Assembly (NCBI RefSeq): GCF_004124275.1
Contig: NZ_CP027218.1
Coordinates: forward strand, 546,001-610,000
Direction of reading: 5' to 3'
DNA from: Pseudomonas sp. DTU12.3
Lineage (GTDB): Bacteria; Pseudomonadota; Gammaproteobacteria; Pseudomonadales; Pseudomonadaceae
Length of the DNA stretch: 64,000 nucleotides
Positions 38,192-45,163 of the stretch are shown here, piece after piece; within the stretch, counting starts at the first letter, position 1, and the number at the start of each line of letters is the position of its first letter. Under the pieces are notes generated by a model that was not told the DNA's origin, searched no databases, and worked only from the letters and a program-made list of their open reading frames with translations. The position numbers were made by a program, and so were the translations under genes.

Positions 38192-38661
38192 GGGTAATGC
38201 CCTCTAAAGTGGGCTGGGTATTGTTGTTTACGAGACCGCCGGTCCGGCGGCCATATGCTGGGTATATTCCTGCACCTGAGCATAGTTGTCGCGGGTTTAG
38301 TAGCGAATTGATGTCCCTGCCGATGGCTGGAAGCTGACACAGGATCGGGGTTTTTGGGGGGATGGGGGTGATGGGGGTCAAAAAAAGTGCGTGGTTTTGG
38401 TGCGTGGGGCGATTTTTTTCGAAGAGAAACAGCTTACATCTTCCGAGGTTATTGCCTGCGTCATGCGCAGATACGTCTCAGGCAAAGTAACGATTTAGCT
38501 GATAGCGCCTACCTGTCAAAGGAGTTGAAATGGATGTCTGGCATGCAAGCCATGGCGGTGGATAACCACCTATCAACTTCGCGTTGACCGACGAAGATCC
38601 CTCCGACCACAATGTAGAGGTAGCGCTGATGTAGCTACAAAATCACGATGAGGTAATTGAG
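38192..38661. other. Intergenic region with a G-quadruplex motif and a TA operator
   Basis: This 470-base gap shows no convincing gene; a 66-codon ORF at 38387-38587 has no ribosome site or recognisable content. It does hold a four-tract G-quadruplex candidate on the + strand (G runs at 38347-38350, 38356-38361, 38364-38368 and 38373-38377) about 155 bases upstream of the LysR start. The text near 38456-38590 may be a decayed remnant of an older gene. Confidence 0.6.
38630..38639. promoter_or_regulatory. Palindrome before dinJ-like antitoxin
   Basis: TGTAGCTACA, a perfect 10-bp palindrome 22 bases before the antitoxin ATG, preceded by a related TGTAGAGGTAGC. Relb/DinJ antitoxins repress their own promoters through such sites. 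Confidence 0.45.
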
Positions 38662-38952
38662 ATGGCTGCACTACTGAAAACTACCGATGTGCGCTGCCGC
38701 ATTGATGAGGATTTGAAAGCGCGTGCCACTGAAGTCTTAAACGCTTGCGGGCTGAGCATTAGCGACGCCATGCGACTTTTTCTGCGGCAGGTTGTTGCCA
38801 CTCAGGGGCTTCCCTTCGAGGTGCGAGTTCCATCAGAGAAAACGGCCCGCGCAATGATGGAAGCACGAGAAATCCGTCAGCGTTTCGACTCGATAGACGA
38901 CATGCTGAGGACTGCTGATGGCGAAACCGGAGAAAACGCAAAAACGCGCTGA
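38662..38952 (+). CDS. dinJ: RelB/DinJ-family antitoxin
   Basis: A 96-residue antitoxin. The ribbon-helix-helix DNA-binding domain is the N-terminal part (TDVRCRIDEDLKARATEVLN, then GLSISDAMRLFLRQVV), which is characteristic of DinJ; the C-terminal third (about 60-96) wraps the toxin. A GATGAGGTAATTGAG ribosome region precedes the ATG. The gene overlaps the downstream toxin by 35 bases, giving tight coupling. Confidence 0.9.
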   Translation: MAALLKTTDVRCRIDEDLKARATEVLNACGLSISDAMRLFLRQVVATQGLPFEVRVPSEKTARAMMEAREIRQRFDSIDDMLRTADGETGENAKTR

Positions 38953-39232
38953 TCGGCCTAAACAGTGTGCACAGACTTCTGAATTCAAGAAGTCTTGGAA
39001 TCGTTATAACCGTGCCGGAAGGCGAGACATGAACGACGTCCGGAATGTGATGGCGATGTTGTTCTTGGGGCAGCAACTACCGGCAGAATATCTGGATCAT
39101 GCGCTGACTGGAGATTGGTCTGGATTCCGCGAGTGTCATATCGGTGGCGATTTTCTGATGATTTACGAGAACACACGCCCAGACCTGATCACGTTTGTGG
39201 ATTTAGGGAGCCATTCAGAATTGTTTAAATAA
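38918..39232 (+). CDS. yafQ: YafQ-family mRNA interferase toxin
   Basis: A 104-residue RelE-superfamily toxin cutting mRNA at the ribosome. YafQ-like features are the FKKSWNRYNRAGR basic helix, LPAEYLDHALTGDWSGFRECHI, with the conserved His/Asp and the final FVDLGSHSELFK that carries the His catalytic residue. Start codon ATG 38918 lies inside the antitoxin; a shorter start near 38960 would match E. coli YafQ length (about 92). A terminator follows at 39246-39266. Confidence 0.9.
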   Translation: MAKPEKTQKRADRPKQCAQTSEFKKSWNRYNRAGRRDMNDVRNVMAMLFLGQQLPAEYLDHALTGDWSGFRECHIGGDFLMIYENTRPDLITFVDLGSHSELFK

Positions 39233-39245
39233 CGCAGAAATACAT

Positions 39246-39266
39246 AAGCCGGCTCAACTCCGGCTT
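39246..39266 (+). terminator. Hairpin terminator after yafQ
   Basis: AAGCCGG / CCGGCTT stem with a seven-base loop followed by a T-poor tail (CTGTGCGTTT); a weak intrinsic terminator. Confidence 0.6.
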
Positions 39267-39368
39267 CTGTGCGTTTGATCATTACGATCGTTCGTTTGTG
39301 TATCAAAACTCTAAAAAATTACAGTTATGTACTAGTCTTCAGCTAAGACAAAAAATCAGGAGGCGTCT

Positions 39369-39776
39369 ATGCCTACCTCATCTCCAGCCCTCACCCCACG
39401 CGAACAACTCGACGCCCCCGAAGCCGGTCGCGTCGCGCTGAAGTTCTTCTTTAACCTCATGGAGCGCTGGGGCTGCAGCGCCGAGCAGCAACGCACATTG
39501 CTCGGTGGCGTCGGCAACACCACCTTCTACAAATACAAACACCTGCCGAACATACGTCTGCCTAACGATACCCTTGAGCGCATCTCTTATCTGATGGGTA
39601 TTCACAAGGCGTTGAGCATCATCTTCAGCAACAGCCGTGAGCGCGCGTACACATGGGTCAGTAGTCCGAACACCGCGGCGCCGTTCAATGGGCAAACGGC
39701 GCTCGATTACATGCTCGCCGGACGCGTGGTCGATATCGCCGATGTGCGTCGCTACCTCGATGGGGTGCGCGGTTGA
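39369..39776 (+). CDS. Xre/MbcA/ParS-type antitoxin of a RES-Xre module
   Basis: A 135-residue antitoxin. Residues about 14-75 form a Xre-like helix-turn-helix and the C-terminal part (FSNSRERAYTWVSSPNTAAPFNGQTALDYMLAGR) is the DUF2384 toxin-binding domain of MbcA/Xre antitoxins. A AGGAGGCGT ribosome site precedes ATG 39369. It is followed by a RES-domain toxin with a four-base overlap. The upstream AT-rich stretch (39270-39368) with GATCATTACGATCGTTCG repeats is the likely operator. Confidence 0.88.
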   Translation: MPTSSPALTPREQLDAPEAGRVALKFFFNLMERWGCSAEQQRTLLGGVGNTTFYKYKHLPNIRLPNDTLERISYLMGIHKALSIIFSNSRERAYTWVSSPNTAAPFNGQTALDYMLAGRVVDIADVRRYLDGVRG

Positions 39777-40453
39777 AGGTGCCAGAGATGGTTGATGTGA
39801 CGTGGCCGAGAGCCTATCGGATCGTCAACAGCAGTTTCCCGCCGATTGCGTTATTCGAAGACGTGCTCGATCCCGAAGACCTGGAAGTTGCCTACGCGAT
39901 TGAAGCGCTGACCAATGATCGCCTGATCGAACAGGCTGGCGTTCTCGCCCGAGTGCGACCTGAAGATCGACTCTCCGGCCCCGGCTCGACTCCGGTGATG
40001 GCTGCGTTTACCCACATCGGCAAACGCAGTCGTTTCTGCGATGGTACCTTCGGCGTTTACTACGCTGCGAGCAGTCAGGCTGCTGCCATCGCCGAGACCT
40101 GTTATCACCAGGAACGATTTCTTGCGGCGACCCAAGAAGCGGATCTTGAATTGACCATGCGGACTTACGTTAATCGGGTGGTTAAACCGCTGCACGATAT
40201 CCGCCACGATCACCCCGAGCTGCACAATCCGGATCCTGAGGCTTATGGGCCGTCTCAGCTATTCGCCCGGCAACTGCGCGAAACCGAGTCGTGGGGACTG
40301 CTCTATAACAGTGTTCGTTTGCCGGGGCATGAATGCGTCGCCGCGTTTCGACCGCCAACCGTTTCGATTCCGAAGCAGGGTAAGCATTTGCGCTATGTGT
40401 GGAGCGCGAGTCAGCAGAAGATTTCGTTTGTGCTTGAGATCAGTCAGGTCTGA
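39773..40453 (+). CDS. RES-domain NAD+-phosphorylase toxin
   Basis: A 226-residue RES toxin that degrades NAD+ and stops growth. Family landmarks are the YRIVNSSFPPIALFED opening, RFCDGTFGVYYAASSQAAAIAETCYH containing the Arg/Glu/Ser core that gives the family its name, and WGLLYNSVRLPGHECVAAFRPP. TTG 39773 overlaps the antitoxin stop; GTG 39779 and ATG 39788 are alternative starts. A hairpin at 40464-40483 follows and is shared with the convergent small gene. Confidence 0.9.
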   Translation: MKVPEMVDVTWPRAYRIVNSSFPPIALFEDVLDPEDLEVAYAIEALTNDRLIEQAGVLARVRPEDRLSGPGSTPVMAAFTHIGKRSRFCDGTFGVYYAASSQAAAIAETCYHQERFLAATQEADLELTMRTYVNRVVKPLHDIRHDHPELHNPDPEAYGPSQLFARQLRETESWGLLYNSVRLPGHECVAAFRPPTVSIPKQGKHLRYVWSASQQKISFVLEISQV

Positions 40454-40463
40454 AACGCAAAAA

Positions 40464-40490
40464 GCCCTCGCATCAGCGAGGGCCTTACAA
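40464..40490. terminator. Bidirectional terminator between RES toxin and convergent small gene
   Basis: GCCCTCGC / GCGAGGGC stem with ATCA loop, flanked by A run on one side and TT on the other. Confidence 0.7.
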
Positions 40491-40496
40491 CGGTGG

Positions 40497-40778
40497 TTAC
40501 ATCAACGGCTTGTCCGGCGGCGCATCCATCACTTTCACCACATCATCGATCAGCGCCTTGCTCAATTCCTGCAGATACTGCGAGGCATAAGCATGAAGAT
40601 CAGGATCGCGCCCGACTGAAGAGTCCGCAGTGAGCAATCGTGAGATGTGAAGCAAGTGGGATGCGTGGGAAAGGGCGGCTTGCACCGGCACACCACGGTT
40701 GGTGCGGAACATCGCTTGATTGGATTGAAATGAAAAGTGGGTGAGGCCGAGTGTTTTCAGATCTTGAGAATGGGTCAT
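40497..40778 (-). CDS. Small DUF3077/DUF6124-like protein under a C4-like leader
   Basis: A 93-residue protein of the small DUF3077/DUF6124 style found in several copies in Pseudomonas genomes and of unknown role: a first helix (PVQAALSHASHLLHISRLLTA) and a second (DLHAYASQYLQELSKALIDDVVKVM). No signal or membrane segment. Its start codon overlaps, by ATGA, the stop of a 24-codon leader ORF (40775-40849), so translation is coupled. The long leader upstream folds like phage C4 antisense RNA, see 40918-41092. The gene lies between two toxin-antitoxin pairs. Confidence 0.7.
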   Translation of the reverse strand: MTHSQDLKTLGLTHFSFQSNQAMFRTNRGVPVQAALSHASHLLHISRLLTADSSVGRDPDLHAYASQYLQELSKALIDDVVKVMDAPPDKPLM

Positions 40779-40849
40779 TTTGCTTCACCTGCAGTTCCAG
40801 TAGGGCGGCGTGAAGTGACCGGGGTTGCTGACGGATCAATGGCTTTCAT
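40775..40849 (-). CDS. 24-codon leader ORF, icd-like
   Basis: Too short for ordinary gene calling: ATG 40849, 24 codons (MKAIDPSATPVTSRRP...), stop overlapping the ATG of the next gene. A good Shine-Dalgarno, GGGAG at 40857-40861, lies 7 bases upstream. The Shine-Dalgarno is inside GAUACAGGGA, which is complementary over 10 pairs to a segment of the upstream structured RNA. This is the same design as phage P1 icd-ant: a short coupled leader ORF whose ribosome site is the target of an antisense RNA. Confidence 0.6.
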   Translation of the reverse strand: MKAIDPSATPVTSRRPTGTAGEAK

Positions 40850-40874
40850 TTGTGAACTCCCTGTATCAAATGAG

Positions 40875-40911
40875 AGCTGCCAATTCGTTATCAGACGAAT
40901 GGGTGGCAGCT
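40875..40911 (-). promoter_or_regulatory. Hairpin between the antisense RNA and its target
   Basis: AGCTGCCA-ATTCGT / ACGAAT-GGG-TGGCAGCT: a 14-bp stem with a GGG bulge and TATCAG loop. It includes the target site a' (40876-40886), so folding of this hairpin would compete with antisense pairing. Confidence 0.6.
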
Positions 40912-40917
40912 ATGCGC

Positions 40918-41092
40918 GGGCTGATAAACCGGAGATACAGGAACCCGGCAGACCCGAAGGTCTCCCACGCACAGCCGCCATTGCACGGTAATGCAGACAC
41001 AAAAAATGCGCCGGCAAACGTGAGTTGGGGCGCTGGTGCGCCTGTATCTTACGCGGGTTATCAGGCCCGGTCGCTGAATTGGCAGCGACGGG
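40918..41092 (-). ncRNA. C4-like structured antisense RNA in the leader of the small gene
   Basis: Read on the - strand. Hairpin I, CGCTG...CAGCG at 41071-41088, has loop and flank GCUGCCAAUUC (rc of 41076-41086), which is complementary over 11 bases to GAAUUGGCAGC just before the leader ORF (rc of 40876-40886). A closing stem pairs GGGCCUGAUAA and GAUACAGG (41041-41068) with CCUGUAUC and UUAUCAGCCC (40918-40941). Inside are hairpins GCGCC/GGCGC, UGCA/UGCA and AGACC-UUCG-GGUCU. The UUCCUGUAUC segment can pair instead with the leader Shine-Dalgarno. Two separated antisense segments against adjacent target sites is the C4 pattern. Ends are approximate. Confidence 0.6.
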
Positions 41093-41233
41093 TTTGACGG
41101 TAGCTTGGGGATTAGCAGGCGCGCAATCGTGGCCAGTAATGGCTTTGCCTGGCTTCTCGTTACAGCAGATTTCTCAGGATTTCCCGCTACATATTTCGTC
41201 GCATTTTCCTGGAAAACGTTTATCGTTTGTTTA

Positions 41234-41248
41234 TACGGCATGGCCGTA
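41234..41248. promoter_or_regulatory. Inverted repeat before RelE-like toxin gene
   Basis: TACGGC-ATG-GCCGTA, 15 bp, 12 bases upstream of the toxin start; a likely autoregulatory operator of this toxin-antitoxin pair. Confidence 0.45.
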
Positions 41249-41259
41249 CAGTGCGATCC

Positions 41260-41577
41260 ATGTATACAATTATCGAAACGGACATTTTCAAGCGTTATGC
41301 CGAAGCCATATGGGATGAGGGTGAGCGCGATGAATTCATAAATTGGCTTGCTGCAAATCCGTTGAATGGTGATGTCGTGCCTGGCAGTGGTGGTATGCGC
41401 AAGGTGCGCTGGACTCGTAGCTGCATGGGTAAACGAGGCGGCGCACGTGTCATTTATTACAATGCGCTTTCTGAAGGCTCGATCTGGTTACTCATTGCCT
41501 ATACCAAGGCAAAGTTTGACGATTTGCCCTTAGCCTTCCTTAAGCAACTGAAGGAGGAAATCAGCGATGGTCGATGA
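41260..41577 (+). CDS. RelE/HigB-family toxin
   Basis: A 105-residue toxin of the RelE superfamily: the KRYAEAIWDEGERDEFINWL helix, GDVVPGSGGMRKVRWTRSCMGKRGGARVIYY core and SIWLLIAYTKAKFDDL match the HigB-like/NadS-partner family. The start ATG 41260 gives the family length; an upstream ATG at 41227 is less likely as it precedes the operator. Overlaps its antitoxin by 11 bases. Toxin-first order is typical of higBA-type systems. Confidence 0.87.
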   Translation: MYTIIETDIFKRYAEAIWDEGERDEFINWLAANPLNGDVVPGSGGMRKVRWTRSCMGKRGGARVIYYNALSEGSIWLLIAYTKAKFDDLPLAFLKQLKEEISDGR

Positions 41578-41851
41578 ACTGGAGCAATTCCAGCAGGACT
41601 TGCTGGAATCTGTACGTCAGATGAAGGCTGGAAAGGCTGCGCGCGTGACTCAAGTGCCGCTATCTGCGGCAGCAGAAGCGCGTGCCAAAGTGGGCGTTTC
41701 TCAAAGTGCGTTTGCCAAACTAATCGGTGTGAGTCTGCGGACTTTGCAGGATTGGGAGCAGGGGCGTAGGCAGCCGACGGGTGCAGCGCAGACTCTCTTG
41801 CGTGTTGCAAGTCAGCATCCTGAGGCATTGCGGGATTTGTATCCTGCCTGA
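41567..41851 (+). CDS. Helix-turn-helix antitoxin, HigA/NadS type
   Basis: A 94-residue XRE-family antitoxin: HTH visible as VGVSQSAFAKLIGVSLRTLQDWEQGRR (residues about 41-68), typical of NadS/HigA repressors with the conserved ending that contacts the toxin. An AAGGAGGAA ribosome site lies inside the toxin gene before ATG 41567. It is followed by a hairpin terminator and then tRNA-Thr. Confidence 0.9.
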   Translation: MVDELEQFQQDLLESVRQMKAGKAARVTQVPLSAAAEARAKVGVSQSAFAKLIGVSLRTLQDWEQGRRQPTGAAQTLLRVASQHPEALRDLYPA

Positions 41852-41890
41852 TCCTCGTTTGGGGCTCTTCTTGGCTGACTCAGAAACAAC

Positions 41891-41920
41891 AAAGCCCCTG
41901 CATTTCTGCAGGGGCTTCGT
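41891..41920. terminator. Terminator between antitoxin and tRNA-Thr
   Basis: AGCCCCTGCA / TGCAGGGGCT stem with a TTTC loop, T tract on the + side (TTCGTTTT) and TTTGTTGTTT on the - side, so it can end both convergent transcripts. Confidence 0.85.
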
Positions 41921-41926
41921 TTTGTA

Positions 41927-42002
<76 letters not shown>

Positions 42003-42077
42003 GTGTGGGCGACGATTATAGCGACTGGATAATTTCTGTAAACCCCTGAATTCAGACTATTTTTGCATCTCTGCAAA

Positions 42078-42914
42078 TCAGGCCCTGCGCAGTACATTCC
42101 GCAGCGTTTGCACTGCCCGCACGGTGCGGCTGTTTTGCAAGGCAAACAGTTGCGCTTCGGCCTGTTCGGCGCGGTGCAGAGCGTCGGCGAGTTGTTGTGC
42201 GGTGTCGAGTTCGTTGGGGCTTAGTGGATGGGCGAGGGCGTGGCCCTGGCACAGTTGGAAGTTGTCGAGGTTGCACGGTGGGATGTCGAATGCGGGTTTG
42301 AGGCTCAGGTGTTCGTCGGCGAGGAACCAGGTGTTGAGGCCGTCGAACAGGATCGACTGATAGCCGGCATCGGTGACCAGGTGTTCCCACGTGTGGTCGC
42401 GTTGCCATGGGGTTTCGATGACGATGATCCATGGGCGGAAGCGGCTGAAGTCCATGCCGCGCAGGACGGTTTCTTCGTGGCCTTCGACGTCGATCTTCAA
42501 AAAATGGATTGGCCGATCGGCAGCATATTGTTCGCAAATCGAAGTCAGGGTGCGGGCTTTGACGGTGAGGCTGCGCACGTCCATCCCGAGGTCTTTGCGT
42601 TGCTGGGCGACGGCGGGGTCGGCGGTGGAGAGGCCGGTGCCGGGAATTCCGTAGAAGGTCATTTCGCCGGGCTGGTCGCTGGCGACGCACTGTACGGTCG
42701 CGTCGCGTGGTCGCGCTTGGCACAGTGCGTCGTAGTAATTTTGCATCGGTTCGACGTTTACGCCGTGCCAGCCGTGATCGTAGAAGGCTCTGGTGACCGA
42801 GTCGTGGCTCGGGTCGTTGGCGCCGACGTCGATGTAGAAACCGTGTTCAAACTGCTTGAGTGCGCGCCACAGGCGAACATCTTCAAAGTTCTGCGCGTAA
42901 GAAATAAACGTCAC
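42078..42914 (-). CDS. FkbM-family SAM-dependent methyltransferase
   Basis: A 278-residue methyltransferase. SAM-binding motif I is GFYIDVGANDPSHDS (near residue 25) and the catalytic-region FLKIDVEGHEETVLRGM is the FkbM signature. A glutamine/alanine-rich C-terminal coil (about 225-270, EQAEAQLFALQ) follows. GTG 42914 with an AGGAAG ribosome site is chosen; a longer in-frame start at 43004 adds unlikely sequence. These enzymes methylate sugar or small-molecule hydroxyls; substrate unknown. The 3' end approaches tRNA-Thr. Confidence 0.85.
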   Translation of the reverse strand: MTFISYAQNFEDVRLWRALKQFEHGFYIDVGANDPSHDSVTRAFYDHGWHGVNVEPMQNYYDALCQARPRDATVQCVASDQPGEMTFYGIPGTGLSTADPAVAQQRKDLGMDVRSLTVKARTLTSICEQYAADRPIHFLKIDVEGHEETVLRGMDFSRFRPWIIVIETPWQRDHTWEHLVTDAGYQSILFDGLNTWFLADEHLSLKPAFDIPPCNLDNFQLCQGHALAHPLSPNELDTAQQLADALHRAEQAEAQLFALQNSRTVRAVQTLRNVLRRA

Positions 42915-43257
42915 GGTCGCTTCCTGTCGGTCTGATTTTTCTTGTTCGTGTGTGCCTGTCGGCGCGTTGTGCCCCTGTATAGCAAGGCTGGCAGGAGGCC
43001 GCAATTATTCACTCGGCGAGGGCTTTATTCGGCGGTTATGTCGTTTTGATTGGCAGCTTATGCACAACGGCGAGGGTCAAGGACTGGTTTGGACGAGATT
43101 TTGTGAACGCATTCTCATTTTGTTCGCAAATCCCTGTTTTACAGGTTTTTTATTCATGTGAACAAAAAATGACCAGCAGTGTTAAGTGGTCGAAACAGGC
43201 GTGGATATTGGATCCACGGAAAAACCATCAACAGAGTTATCCACAGGTGGTCGAGAA
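42915..43257. other. Intergenic region with two DnaA-box-like sites
   Basis: This 343-base gap between two - strand genes holds no credible ORF and is AT-richer than its neighbours. It contains TTATGCACA (43058-43066) and TTATCCACA (43238-43246), both matching the DnaA consensus TTATNCACA; a third copy in reverse lies at 43485-43493 inside the next gene. No AT-rich unwinding element or oriC partner genes are near. Confidence 0.5.
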
Positions 43258-44493
43258 TTATTGACGCTCGGCCAGCAGGAGCAAATTACGTGGAGTCAGC
43301 GGCGCAGCGCAAAAGGTGCCGAGTCGTACGAGGTATCCCTGCTCGACGAGGAAAAGTGCCCGATCCAGATTCAGCCAAAGCTCCAATGGTCGTCGGAAAA
43401 CTCCGCGGAGCAATTCGAGGTTGCGAACTGCGGCCAAACGCTGCCAACCGGCGGTCTCTATCTCATCCCAGTTTTGCGAACCGATTGTGGATAACTCTTT
43501 GAGCGCGGCCAGATCGCGGCAGTAATCGGCAAAGGGTTTCTCCAGCCAGGCGCTGGGCAACGATGGCGTCGGCAAGTACTCGTCGACACCGCGCACCTGC
43601 CGTTGCAGCAAGTCGAAGGCCAGGCGACGAGCCATCGAGATGTCACGTTGACGTCGGACGCGTGCACCAGCGGTGACGGTTTCGCTCATCGGCAGCGCCA
43701 GATCTTCCAGCGATAGACGTAGGAGGGTTCCCGATCCGGCCGAGGACAATGGCTGATATTCGTGGCTGGTGGTGCGGTTGTAGCAGCAAGGAGCGATCGC
43801 CATGTGTTGGCAACCGACAGCGCTGGCCAGTTGCATCAAGCGTACATGCAGGTCACCGCAAGCGTGGAGGGCGACGGGCGTGTGAGCAGCGCTCAATACG
43901 GTTGAGGCGTCAGCCGCCAACACGTCCTGTTCTACATGCAGGGCGTGTAAATGATGACGCTGACTCAATGCCTGGCCGCTGGCGACCAATGCCGGATCGT
44001 ACTCAACGCAAGTCAGCTGTTGCCCGGCGGCCAGTAACCGCCGTCCCAGGTGTCCTTTGCCAGAGCACCAGTCCAGCCAATGTGTTGGCTGCGCAGCAAA
44101 GGACAAACGACTGGCGAATGCTTCGATCTGCAGCCATTTACGCCCCGGTACATCGACATTCAAGCGATGCCCCGCAGATTCCAGCGCATGGCCCGGCAAC
44201 TCACCGACCGCACTCAGCTCAGCCGACAACGCCGCCAACGAAGCAAACGGCTCCGGCGCATCAACAAGATCAGCCGGTTGGTTGTGAGCGTTTTCCGCGT
44301 CTTCCAGCGACCTCCCGCGTAACCACAAGGCCAGTTCCGGGTAGGAAGCTTCCCAGGCAAGCGAAAGATGTGTGAACGGTCGAGGTTTCCACAGCGCCTG
44401 ATGCGTTGTGAGAAAAACATCCAGCGCGGTGAAGCGGGCGAGTAAGTCCTCGCCCGTCAGCACGTGGGAAGAATCAACGCCCTTGGCAGGCAT
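43258..44493 (-). CDS. SAM-dependent methyltransferase, GSTCD-like (Methyltransf_32)
   Basis: A 411-residue protein with a methyltransferase fold near residues 125-240: THWLDWCSGKGHLGRRLL is motif I with a Rossmann glycine run, and HACGDLHVRLMQLA then IAPCCYN follow, typical of a family distantly related to human GSTCD and to rRNA or small-molecule methyltransferases. The start ATG 44493 overlaps the upstream permease gene by 20 bases, so it is co-transcribed with the ABC transporter, although a functional link is unclear. Confidence 0.72.
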   Translation of the reverse strand: MPAKGVDSSHVLTGEDLLARFTALDVFLTTHQALWKPRPFTHLSLAWEASYPELALWLRGRSLEDAENAHNQPADLVDAPEPFASLAALSAELSAVGELPGHALESAGHRLNVDVPGRKWLQIEAFASRLSFAAQPTHWLDWCSGKGHLGRRLLAAGQQLTCVEYDPALVASGQALSQRHHLHALHVEQDVLAADASTVLSAAHTPVALHACGDLHVRLMQLASAVGCQHMAIAPCCYNRTTSHEYQPLSSAGSGTLLRLSLEDLALPMSETVTAGARVRRQRDISMARRLAFDLLQRQVRGVDEYLPTPSLPSAWLEKPFADYCRDLAALKELSTIGSQNWDEIETAGWQRLAAVRNLELLRGVFRRPLELWLNLDRALFLVEQGYLVRLGTFCAAPLTPRNLLLLAERQ

Positions 44494-45163
44494 CGACGCG
44501 CAGCCAGCGCTCCAGCAGCTTGAAGCCGCGCACCAGCACGTATGCCATCAACAGATAGAACATGCCTGCCGCGAAGAAAATCTCCACCGGCAGATAGGTG
44601 CGGGCAATGATCGTGCGCGCCATGCCGGTCAGTTCCAGCAAGGTGACGGTGCTGGCCAAGGCGCTGGCCTTGAGCATCAGGATCACTTCGTTGCTGTAGG
44701 CCGGCAGGCCGATGCGCGCGGCACGCGGAAGGATGATGTAGAACATCGCCTTGGGTTTGGACATGCCCAAGGCCCGCGCCGCTTCGATCTCGCCCGGAGG
44801 AATCGCCTGAATCGCCCCGCGCAGAATCTCGGCAATGTACGCCGCCGTGTGCAGGGTCATGGTCACAGTCGCGCACCAGAACGGATCGCGCAGGTATGGC
44901 CACAACGCGCTTTCACGCACCGCGTCGAACTGCGCCAGGCCGTAATAAACCAGGAACAGTTGAACCAGCAATGGCGTGCCACGGAAAAAGAAGATGTAGG
45001 CGTAGGGCAACGAGCGCACGTACCACAGCTTCGAGGAGCGGGCGATGCCCAGCGGAATTGCCAGCAGCAGACCGGCAATCACCGCGATGGCCACCAGTTC
45101 CAGGGTCAGGGTCGCGCCCTGTGCCAGTTTCGGCAGCCACTTGATGATGACTTCCCAGTTCAT
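44474..45163 (-). CDS. hisM: HisM-type basic amino acid ABC permease
   Basis: A 229-residue inner-membrane permease with five predicted helices. The EAA loop is visible as EIEAARALGMSKPKAMFYIILPRAARIGLP. In this family HisM pairs with HisQ to form the histidine/lysine/arginine/ornithine import channel. Start ATG 45163 overlaps the HisQ stop by one base. Symbols hisM/hisQ/hisJ/hisP follow the E. coli family; the actual substrate could be arginine or ornithine. Confidence 0.85.
   Translation of the reverse strand: MNWEVIIKWLPKLAQGATLTLELVAIAVIAGLLLAIPLGIARSSKLWYVRSLPYAYIFFFRGTPLLVQLFLVYYGLAQFDAVRESALWPYLRDPFWCATVTMTLHTAAYIAEILRGAIQAIPPGEIEAARALGMSKPKAMFYIILPRAARIGLPAYSNEVILMLKASALASTVTLLELTGMARTIIARTYLPVEIFFAAGMFYLLMAYVLVRGFKLLERWLRVDACQGR

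Noticed and set aside
38387..38587. 66-codon ORF before dinJ
   Set aside because: No ribosome site, no recognisable content and it crosses a G-rich tract; possibly a relic only.
40825..41097. 90-codon + strand ORF over the structured leader
   Set aside because: It runs antisense through the C4-like element, whose paired segments explain the sequence better than coding does.
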